Assembly: GCF_002575655.3 (NCBI RefSeq)
Contig: NC_053039.3
Coordinates: 48,051,290-48,115,289, forward strand
Direction of reading: 5' to 3'
DNA: 64,000 nucleotides
From: Aegilops tauschii subsp. strangulata
Lineage: Eukaryota; Streptophyta; Magnoliopsida; Poales; Poaceae
Positions within the stretch are counted from its first letter, which is position 1, and each line of letters starts with the position of its first letter. A model generated the notes under the pieces. That model was not told the origin of the DNA and did no database searches. It was given only the letters and a program-made list of their open reading frames with translations. This document shows, one piece after another, positions 45,158-54,092 of the stretch. Position numbers and translations under genes: made by a program.

Positions 45158-45291
45158 GAAGAGGCGCAATGCTCACGTTGCTTAGCTTCAAGCCTTGAGG
45201 AATAAGGTAGACTGCATGGAGCTATGTGCAGTGCAGTCTACACTATTCCGAAAGGCTTGAAGCAAATCAACGAGCATTGCGCCTTTTTTTT
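45158..45291 (+). ncRNA. Predicted Pol III hairpin RNA R2, about 130 nt, microRNA-precursor-like
   Basis: Predicted start is 22-23 nt after the P2 TATA box. Almost the whole RNA is one hairpin: arm 45162-45216, loop about 15 nt, arm 45232-45284, with matching blocks such as AGGCGCAATGCTC and GAGCATTGCGCCT, GCTTCAAGCC and GGCTTGAAGC, TAGACTGCA and TGCAGTCTA. Eight T (45284-45291) follow at once. No open frame. Dicer substrates look like this; expression is not shown. Confidence 0.6.
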
Positions 45292-45840
45292 ATTTTTAAT
45301 AACTTATTACAACTCCGGACTTCTTGTGTTCCGACAAAATAAAATAAACTTTAATAAAATTTATGAAACTAAAATTAACAAAGTATTTTCTGTTCAAAAC
45401 ATTATAAGAAACCTCTAGTATTATTGAAACTAAAATCATATAAATTTGATGCAACTAAAATTATCAAAGTATTTTCTGTTCAAAATCATTAAAAGCAAAA
45501 AGAACTTTCATAGAGAACTTTTTTTGATAGAAACTTTAATAGCAAAAAGAATTATCATAAAGTAAAATAAATAAGTAATTAGAAATAAAATAAAATAAAA
45601 TAAATAAGTTTTTTGTTGTAACTAGAAACAAAACAAAATAAATAAAGCAAAAAAGAAAACAAAAAAACGGAATACAGCAAAAAGAATTTGATAGAAACTT
45701 TAATAGCAAAAAGAATTATCATAAAGTAAAATAAATAAGTAATTAGAAACAGAATAAAATAAATAAATAAGTGTTTTGTTGTAAGTAGAAACAAAATAAA
45801 ATAAATAAAGCAAAAAAGAAAACAAAAAACTAAATACAGC
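45292..45840. repeat. AT-rich spacer with an internal duplication of about 175 bp
   Basis: AGTAAAATAAATAAGTAATTAG and the sequence after it occur twice (from about 45555 and about 45725) and once more in 39590-39708. No gene. Confidence 0.65.
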
Positions 45841-45973
45841 AAAAAAAATGTTGGGGCGCTGTCCGCTGGGCCCTCCAACCCTCGGGTTTGCAAATACAGG
45901 CCCAGAAGGGCTAGAGGGCTCAACGGGCAGCGCGCCAAAGTTAGGCCCAGAAGCCTGCTATAGAGAGGAGTTC
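45841..45973 (-). ncRNA. Predicted Pol III RNA R5, about 130 nt
   Basis: Leftward from P5. Starts GAACTCCTCTC (one change from the shared start box) 22 nt after TATA, then GCAGGCTTCTGGGCCTAAC. A strong stem of about 23 bp joins 45914-45936 to 45853-45875. Ends at eight T on the minus strand (45841-45848). Shares its 5' third with R3 and R4 but has a different hairpin. Confidence 0.52.
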
Positions 45974-45994
45974 GAGACAGCAGCCGCAGCGGGG

Positions 45995-46037
45995 CTTATA
46001 AACCACTCCGAGCCCTTCTCAACTAGCGAGGTGGGAC
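45995..46037 (-). promoter_or_regulatory. U6-type Pol III promoter P5
   Basis: Minus strand GTCCCACCTCG (46027-46037), 24 bp, TTTATAAG (45995-46002). Confidence 0.7.
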
Positions 46038-46069
46038 TAAACTTTTCGCTGCGACGCGGGCAGCAATCG

Positions 46070-46312
46070 GCCTTTGGTCCCGGTTGGTGCCACCAACCGG
46101 GACTAAAGGGGTGCATTGGTACCGGTTCGTGGCACCAACCGGGACCAATGCCCCCCTTTAGTCCCGGTTGGTGCCACCAACCGGGACCAAAGGCCGTCGC
46201 TTCCCGCCCTTTGCGCTGCTGAAAAGAGGGCTTTGGTCCCGGTTGGTGGCACCAACCGGGACTAATGCCTACCTTTAGTCCCGGTTGGTGCCACGAACCG
46301 GGACTAAAGGCT
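46070..46312. repeat. CACTA palindrome block upstream of the TNP1/Ulp1 gene
   Basis: At least six GGTCCCGGTTGGTGCCACC-type words in alternating orientation, ending just before a TATA box. Confidence 0.8.
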
Positions 46313-46316
46313 TTGC

Positions 46317-46324
46317 TATATAAG
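46317..46324 (+). promoter_or_regulatory. Pol II TATA box of the second CACTA gene unit
   Basis: TATATAAG directly after the palindrome block, in the same relative position as 40075-40082. A C-rich leader (46360-46640) follows; its open frames are probably untranslated. Confidence 0.55.
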
Positions 46325-46959
46325 TTCACACTTAGGAAATTTTCAGAGTTACCTAGCAGTTGCCGCCCCGACGACGCCGACGCCGCCAGGCTGCCCCGAC
46401 GCCACCCGCCGCCCCCGCCGTCGCCCGCGCTCGTCATCGCCGTTGCTCGCGCCCTCGCCGTCAGCCGCGCCCCTGCCCCGACGCGCGCCGCCCCGGCCCG
46501 TCCCCGTCGTCACCGTGGCCCTGCCCCGCCCTTCGCCGCCGACGCCTCTGCCCCTGCCCCGACCACGCCGCCGTCGCCTCTGCCCCTGCCCCGACGCGCC
46601 GCTGTCGCCTTGGTCAGGGCCGGCACTGCCCCCTAATTCCTCCATGTTTTTTCTGCACATTTATATGTATATGTATGAGTATATGTATGTGTGTATATCT
46701 GTTTATATGTCCTTTTTTTAGATTTTTTTTTTTGCATTTTCTCTGTGTATATGTATGTATATATGTTCTCTGTGTCTATATATGTTCATGTATATATGCA
46801 AAAGATAGATTTTTAGAAAAGTTAGAATTTTTTCTGTTCATAGATTTTTTTGGTGATATTAATTATTGTAGAATATGCAAATGTTTGTATATTCATATGA
46901 ACAATGCATTAGGCAAAACCTTTACTTTTTTTCGAAATTTTCTATTTGAACATTTTTTT

Positions 46960-47235
46960 ATGAATGAGAGGAAAAAGGAAAATAAGAAGAGGAAGAAAGG
47001 AGAAGAAGAGGAGAGGAAGAAGAGGAGAAATAAATAAGAAGAGGAAAAAAAGAAAAAGAAGAGGAGAAGAAGAAAGGAATAAAAGAGAAGAAGAAAAAAT
47101 AGAATTTTTTTCTATTTTTTCTTCTTCTCTCCTCTATTCCTTTCTTCTTATCCTCTTTTTTTTCTTCTTTTTTTTCTTCGATCTTCTCCTCTATTTCTTT
47201 TCTTCTTCTCCTCTTTTTGTTTCTTCTTCGTTTTC
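46960..47235. repeat. Purine tract facing a pyrimidine tract (large imperfect inverted repeat)
   Basis: GAAGAGGA-type repeats (46964-47098) are followed by their mirror on the other strand (47105-47235). The inner arms match almost perfectly (AAGGAATAAAAGAGAAGAAG against CTTCTTCTCTCCTCTATTCC). It lies in a presumed intron of the second gene. Confidence 0.7.
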
Positions 47236-47249
47236 TTATGTTTTATCGG

Positions 47250-47560
47250 GTCTGTCGTCTTCGATATACCCCTCTCCCGATAACTTCGACACGAGGGGGG
47301 GTCGATATACCCCCTCCCCGATAATATTATTTTCCCATGTACGTTCATTGTCGTTGTTGATATAACCCCCTCCCGATAACTTCAACACGTGGGGGGGGGT
47401 CGATATACCCCCTCCCCGATAACATTATTTTCCCATGTATGTATGTCGTCGTTGTCGATATATATAACTCCCTCCCAGATAACTTCGACATGATGGACGG
47501 TCGATATTTATACCCCCTCTCGACCGTGATAACTTATACCACGGGAGCACCCCCCCGGCC
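47250..47560. repeat. Degenerate tandem repeat containing GTCGATATACCCCCTCCC
   Basis: GATATACCCCCTCCCCGATAA plus a spacer with ATTATTTTCCCATGTA recurs two to three times at about 120-bp spacing. Non-coding, in the presumed intron of the second CACTA gene. Confidence 0.65.
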
Positions 47561-47762
47561 CTCTCGCTCGACCAAAACTCTCGATCACACCCAAACCATA
47601 GAGAAAAACGATGTCGGTCTCCTACCCCCTCCCGCCGCGCCCCTACCCTTGAAGCGTTGCTGAGGCCACCCCAAACCCGGAATAAGCTAGGTCTACGTTT
47701 GCACTAACCACCTGCTGTCATGTTTGTGTAATAATTGTCGTGTTGTAATATTTGCAGAAACA

Positions 47763-50700
47763 ATGGAGCACGGACGAGACGAGCAAGCAGAAGAGGTGTT
47801 GAGGGACATAATCTTAGCCGGAGGTGATATCTTGTCGTATCTTAACGACAATGATGGTCTGGAAGAACAGCGTGAAGAAGCAGGCTACGGTGATCGAAGA
47901 GTGGAGGAGGAAAGACATGATTATGATGGCTCCGGTGACCCAATGCTGGTGCAAGAAGGAGCCTGTGGTGACGGCTCCGGTGACCGAATAGAGTCCGGCC
48001 AGGTAAATATATTAGTTAAGCCTGTGTTGACTAGCTAATTGATGCATTCATTGTTTTGGTATGTACACATATTAATTAATACTCGTCTTTCTTCTTTTTT
48101 CTAGCCCTCCGGATCGAGCACAACTGCGGTAAAGAGACGAGGCCCGAAGAGAAAGTTGCGCTCGGATGAAAGGTTTGAGATCACAGCAATCGCGCGCGAC
48201 GGCCAACTGATTGAACCCATCCGGATAAAGGATGCATTTGCTGCTCAGTGCGGGGTTCTAGTTAGGGACAAGATCCCGATCAGCATCCACCAATGGTATA
48301 AGCCTAAAAAGGAAGACCCTGAGGTGTCTTATGTCAATGATATGCAGAAAGATGATCTTTGGACTGAGCTGAAGGCAAATTTCACCCTACCGCCAGAGGA
48401 GGATCCGGAGAAGCCAGTTAAAGAGCAATTAATCAAGTCTCATGCTCTTAAGAAGATGGCAGACATATTCAGGAGGTGGAAGAATGAGCTGAAAACGTTT
48501 GTCGACAAAGAAGAGACACCAGAATTCATCGGCCGGTATGAGAAGATCAGAGATCACTGGCCCGCATTTGTGGCCCACAAGACATCGGAAAAGAGTAAGA
48601 AGATGCCAGCGACAAACAAGAAGAATGCTGCGAAGAAGAAGCTTCACCATCGCACGGGGTCAGGTGGCTACCTCAAAGCCCGGCCTAAGTGGGCCAAGGC
48701 TGAGAATGATCTGCTTGAAAAAGGGATCGAACCATAGATAATGAACTGGACAGACCGTTGCCGGGCTTGGTTCTTCGGGGCTGGCGGAACCTTGGACCCT
48801 GTATCAGGGAGGTGCGTTTGGACGAACGAGCTTTTGAGAATACCAGTCAAGAAGATTCAGCAATATATCGATGCAGCGCAGGAAGGGACGTTCGTTCCAG
48901 ACAGAGAGAACGACGAGCTCACAATGGCCCTCAGGAATCCTGTGCACCCTGGACGGACACGAGGCACGCCAGGCTCCGTTCCGTGGAAGGCTGGTTTTCC
49001 GGACGCAGGCGGTTACAAAATCCAGGAGAGGAGGAAAAAAATGGAGCAGACCCAAATTCAGAAGCTGCACGAAAGGGTTCAAGCACTAGAGGAACGAGAC
49101 AGCAATCGACATGCCGAAACTACCCCCGAAGCTACCCCGCCATCTCAGCGGAGAAGCAGCGTGGCTTCCACCGAGCTGCTTCAGCTGGAGCATGTCTTGA
49201 CGGCTCCTGCTAGCTACTCCGTGGATGCTATCACGGAGTCTCAACATTGCCACCTTATGGCGCAATGGCACAACTTCAAAGTCAAGGCGGCTGTTGGCTC
49301 TGTTTTACCTCCTGAACCCGGCGCAACCTACCATTGTCGGCCGATTCCAGAAGGATATGCTAGGGTGATGGTGGATGAAATAACGGAGGGATTTGAGGAC
49401 CTCCAGCTTGACCACCCTACCGGTGAAGGGGTGACTTGGCTGTGTTTAGCTCTGAAGACTCCGTGCCTATGGCGGAAGGAGCTCATCAACCTTCCGAACT
49501 GGACGGCTCCGGCGAGTAAGGGCAGTCCACCACCTCCTCCGCCTCCTCCTCCGGCGAGTGATCAGGGCACTCAGCCTCCTTCTCCGGCGCGTGGCGGCAC
49601 TCCGCCTCCTCCTCCGGCGAGTGATCAGGGCACTCAGCCTCCTTCTCCGGCGCGTGGTGGCACTCCGCCTCCTTCTCCGCCTGCGCCGGCGCGCCAGAGC
49701 AGCCAGCCTCCTCCTTCTCCGCCTCGTCAGTAAGGGCGGAAGAGACCCGCCGCCGCTGCGGCTGCTCCGGCGCGTCGTAGTCCTTCTCCTCCACCTCGTA
49801 AGCAAGGAAAGAAGACAGTCGCAGCCGCTCCGTCTGCTCTGCCGGCGTCTAGCAGTACAGCTGCCAGAGGCGGGAGGCAATACAGATTCGGTCCTTCTCT
49901 GAAGACTCCAGAGAAGTTACCATACGAGAGGACCGAGGAGGAAACCAGGAAGATCGTGCGAGCCGAAGTGACAAACTTCTTTGAAGGGGTGAAAGCAAAG
50001 AAACATCCACCTCCGGAAGAGAAGGTAGATCCGGTGAAAGCAAAGCGCACTCTGGCTGCCCTGACAAAACCACCAAAGTCTCCGCCGAGAGGCAACTATG
50101 AGCGCATTCTTGCAAAGACATATGCCGAAGCGGAGCGGTCGGGAAGTACTGTCAGTGATCAAAGGTTAAAAGAACGACGAGCTGGGAAAAAATTGCCCAG
50201 CTCGGCGAACAAGCGAACCAATCGTGCCCCCCACTCAAGGTGTCAAAAGACATCGTCGCTAATGATCCGAGGATGGTGCCCGGTTATAGCAATCTTGGAG
50301 ATTACCTGCCCGACGATGTACATTATGAAATCATGGAGGTGGACGAACACAAATACCATTACGGGAAGCCTCTCGTCAAAGATGAACGATCTCTAACAAC
50401 GATGATGCGAAGATTACATGATTGGTACATGAAAACCTGCAGAGAGTCTGATGGGACGAGTACTTTGACGCTGAGAGTTAAACCGGAGCATGACCTCGTT
50501 GGAATTGAACTGCTGAATGTTCCATTTCAGGATTTCTTCCAGTTTTACAATCAAAAGGCCCTCGATAAAACAACGATCACTTTCTACTGTCTGTAAGTAG
50601 TACTACTTCTGTCATTAAGTCTCTCTATATAGGTCAGCTCTTTCATTGCATGTATTTATAATTATCCTCACTATATTATGCAGATTGAAGATCGCCGAAT

Positions 50701-51662
50701 TGAAGAAAAGACAAATCGGTGATATTGGGTTCATTAACACTAATCTCATAGATGCATATACGGTTGAAAAACATCCCAAAGAAGCCGAGGCCAACTTGCT
50801 ACAATCGTTGATATTAAATCAAAACAAAGATATAATACTCTTTCCTTACAACTTCAAGTGAGTGTTACTGTCTTGTGCATATTCGGTTTCCCTTATTAGT
50901 CCAGGTTATGGTAATGTAATTGATGACTTATGCATGCATGCGCAGCTTCCACTATATTCTCCTAGAGATTAAGCTTGAGCAGGGAGTAGTAACCATCTTT
51001 GACTCGAGACGAAAAGATCCCCAGGACTATGCGAACATGACTCAAATGCTCGAGAAGTAAGTTAAATCGATCATTATCCACCATATCAGCAACTTTGTTC
51101 ATTTCCTGATATCAAGTAATTGTTTTCTTTGTCTGGCAGGGTTTGGAGAAAATTCACCACAAAAGCTCCGGGACTGCCGAAAAAGCTGCAATTTAAACAC
51201 CCGAAAGTAAGTACTATAGTAGCATGCCGCGCATCTCCTAGTGATTCAAGCGCTAGTTTCATCAATACCATTTAGCATGCTTGCTTATCAATTTGATTGA
51301 CCTCTATTTCTTGTAAAGTGGTTGTGGCAGGAACCCGGGAATAATTACTGTGGATACTACGTTTGCGAGTCCATCCGCTACACGACCTGTGAGCAGGGCT
51401 ACTCTGAAGAACAATATGAAGTGCGTAAGCAATAATATTCACAATTTTATTTTATTACCATCATTTGTGTTGAGTTTCATTTATTCATATATATATGTAT
51501 TGACCCCCTTCTTCAAATTAGATGTTTCGGAAGCGGGATGAACTCCTAGCACCAGATCGTATGCGAGGAATTCAAGATGAATTGGCGGCATTCTTCCTTG
51601 ACCACGTGATCGCTGAAAACGGAGAATACTATGTGGACCCTGTGTTCTTACAATTTAATTAG
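47763..51662 (+). pseudogene. TNP1-type (Transposase_24) CACTA gene fused to an Ulp1-like C48 protease domain, broken
   Basis: Exons with good splice sites: 47763-48002, 48105-50592, 50684-50857, 50946-51056, 51140-51206, one from 51331, and a last one ending at TAG 51660-51662. The N-terminal part is acidic, then a Transposase_24-like DNA-binding region (48156-48900), a Pro/Ser-rich repeat linker (49510-49800), and a C-terminal Ulp1/C48 fold with the triad in order: His in NFHYILLEI (from 50946), Asp in TIFDSRRKD, Cys in NYCGYYVCESIR (from 51343). Lesions: in-frame TAG at 48735-48737, TAA at 49731-49733, and a one-base loss in an A run near 50188. The intact protein would probably bind the GGTCCCGGTT repeats; the protease-like domain may cleave SUMO-type conjugates, which is inference. 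Confidence 0.85.
49510..49735 (+). repeat. Pro/Ser-rich coding repeat in the second CACTA gene
   Basis: Units such as CCTCCTTCTCCGGCG and GCGAGTGATCAGGGCACTCAG recur, giving PPSPARGGTPPPP-type peptide repeats, a flexible linker between the DNA-binding and protease-like parts. Confidence 0.7.
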
Positions 51663-52019
51663 GAGATTGTATTGTAAGAGATAATTATTGTATATATGTA
51701 GCCGGTAGTGTCGGATAGATATACGAGAACTTGTTGTTCGACCAATCTCTCGGAGAAGGAGAGGTGGTCGATATCACTTATCTCTGTATGCATATGTTCA
51801 TGACGATCTTCTGTTTCCTACATTTGATTACTAGCTAGCGTGTCTAGTCCTCTCCATACGTATATAGTACGTAGCGTCGACCAAGCACGGAGATAAGAGA
51901 GGACACTTCTCTCTATTAATTAGCTAGCTAACACAATATATGAAACACCTAAATTAACCCCCAACCCCCCCCCCCCCCTTCAAAAAAACAAAAACCCCAG
52001 CCCCTGAAATGCTGACGCG

Positions 52020-52245
52020 TGGATGCCTATTGGTCCCGGTTGGTGACACCAACCGGGACAAAAGGCCCTGCCTATTGGTCCCGGTTGGTGGCACCAACCG
52101 GGACCAAAGGGCCCCCTGCCTGGGCTGGCAGCAGCGGCCACGTGGAGGACCTTCTGTCCCGGTTCGTGTAAGAACCGGGACTGAAGGGTTAGGGCTTTAG
52201 TAACGACCCTTTAGTCCCGGTTCGAAAACCGAGACAAAAGGTCCT
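52020..52245. repeat. CACTA 3' subterminal palindrome block
   Basis: GGTCCCGGTTGGTG and partners, with diverged forms (GTCCCGGTTCG) near the end. No U6-type promoter is seen here. Confidence 0.8.
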
Positions 52246-52283
52246 TACAAACCGTGGTAAAAGCCCTTTTCCTACTAGTGTAC

Positions 52284-52720
52284 TGCCTTATTCACCCACC
52301 AGCAATGCTACACATATGAAAAATAATGGAGTGGGGGAGGGGGAGGGATTCACAAGAAAGAAGACTCAACAACATGTCGATCTATTCCTAACCATTGTGA
52401 TTATCTGACGGGAGGCTCGTCGAAGCCAATCTCCACCTGCACATGTGTCGACGGAATTGTGCTTGTGTGATGGACCTGACCATTCTAGAGAAGATGTTGC
52501 CTTTTGAAAATGAAACATGTGATCTGATTCATGTCCAGTGCCACTGCAGGTGGAGATGAGTGAAGGGTCAAAACCATGTTTTGGTTTTGGTCCCCCGCCA
52601 TATTAACACTTTTCATTGTACATAATAAGGATCGAGATGTGTGCAACAATCTAATCGCACATGGAGACCCAGGTCGACACATGTGCAAAGTGGCATGTTG
52701 AGAATAACCTTGTGCACGGA
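52284..52720 (+). repeat. Segmental duplication copy A, part 3
   Basis: From about 52350 (AGAAGACTCAACAACATGTCG) this matches 59206-59620 in copy B and the first half of the 355-bp tandem units. Confidence 0.75.
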
Positions 52721-53947
52721 CTAGACTTTTGCGATCGGGCATATGTAAAAATTATGAAAATCATCTCCTTTTTGTTATGATCAAGCGCTATGAACACAGC
52801 ACTTTAATTTTCCTATATTGGTATGCATTTAATTAAAATGAAATTAGCCGAACCCGGATGCTTAGAGGATGTGATTGGATGGCCGGCTCTTGTATCCATG
52901 TTCACAAACAAGTCTGAACCGGTCGGCGACATATGTTGTGTCCCTTTTGTGAGTCTCCGTTCGAGATGTCCTAGGCCGTTTATCAAAAAGGCTTTCTCCC
53001 CACTTTATATATAAAGCAACACGCCCGAATCGGAATCAAAATGATGGGGGAAACCCCTTACAAACCAAATCAAAGATAAAACATGGTTACATGAGTGCCC
53101 ACACTCCATCACGACACACCCAAGACTACTGACTAGAAGAAAGAGCAGCCTCCATGCTAAACCATCGGACGTCGATGCAACACACAGACCAAGTTGTCGC
53201 CGGAGGACCCTCTGCCCTCTTGCTCCGGGACGTGAAGCGTCGATCCTACCTGCAGACAACGAGGACCAATAATTATGCCCTCAATGCCGCATGTAAAAGA
53301 TAGGGAGTCGTCAGGACCACTCCAAGCCAGAGATGAAGGAGCTTCGAGATGGGATCCAAGCTCAACCGCCGATGTCGAAGAAACGCAACCAGAGAGCACC
53401 TAAGCACCATGATGACACCCTCAAGAGGGTGACGACAGAACAATTTTCATGCGATACATTATAGACATAGTTCTGACGATGAAAACGTTTTTTTTAGTGA
53501 ATTTCACTTTTTACCCTGTAGTTGTGCATTTGGAACACATATTTTCCCATTGAGTGGAACTTCTATCGAAATATCATATTTTAGAGACTTTTAACATGGT
53601 TTTACCCCTGTTTTGCATTTTGCTTGTTTATGTTACATAGGGTCGGCATTTTGTGCCAATGATCCGTCAAAAAATGTGTAAAGAACGGAGGGCAACATTG
53701 ACAATCATGTCCATCTATTCCATTCCTCGTTCTCGTCTAGATATTTTTGGACCCTGGGCGTCACCTCACACCTTGCATAATGGACACGAATCAGAAAACG
53801 AGGGTTCGAAGCTTCTAAGAGGGGTATTCTAGATAAATTTCCACTCGATTGGGTAATTAGTGTCACAAATGCATATCTAGAGGTTAAATCGTGAATTCAC
53901 TCTCTTCTTGTTTTTTCATTGAATGAAAGCATGTCCGTCCAAATTCC
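52721..53947. other. Spacer between duplication copies, no gene recognised
   Basis: Short frames on both strands (for example 53005-53399 minus) lack recognisable domains. A host gene fragment cannot be excluded. Confidence 0.3.
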
Positions 53948-53950
53948 TAA

Positions 53951-54089
53951 GGGCTTGTTCGGTTAATCCTCCTCCCAAGAGGATTGGAGGGGATTGGCAA
54001 GGATTGTGATATATTTTGACTTATGAGAGGTTTAAATCCCTCTCAAACCCCTTCATTCCCCTCGGATCCACACGCAACCGAACAAGGCC
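53951..54089 (+). mobile_element. MITE with TAA duplication, 139 bp
   Basis: Ends GGGCTTGTTCGGTT and AACCGAACAAGGCC are inverted repeats with one mismatch. TAA is on both sides (53948-53950 and 54090-54092). Tourist-like by duplication. Confidence 0.75.
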
Positions 54090-54092
54090 TAA

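Larger units (their letters stand above)
39015..52280 (+). mobile_element. CACTA (En/Spm) DNA transposon, 13,266 bp
   Basis: Begins CACTAGTAGAAAA and ends CTACTAGTG; the ends are inverted repeats of about 22 bp (CACTAGTAG then GGGCTTT). The 3-bp target duplication TAC is at 39012-39014 and 52281-52283. It contains subterminal palindromes built on GGTCCCGGTTGGTG, a TNP2-type transposase gene, a TNP1/Ulp1-type gene, a small spliced ORF, and five U6-type promoters with short RNA units. Both large genes carry stops and frameshifts, so the copy cannot encode its own transposase but could be mobilised by a relative. Confidence 0.95.

Noticed and set aside
45158..45291. Identity with rice miR820
   Set aside because: The precedent is relevant, but I see no sequence likeness to the miR820 mature region as I remember it.
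46360..47037. 225-codon frame starting with Arg/Pro/Ala-rich sequence
   Set aside because: It is the C-rich leader plus purine-rich intron of the second CACTA gene; the good acceptor and ATG are at about 47760.
49467..49880. Minus-strand Arg-rich frame
   Set aside because: Shadow of the Pro/Ser-rich coding repeat of the CACTA gene on the plus strand.
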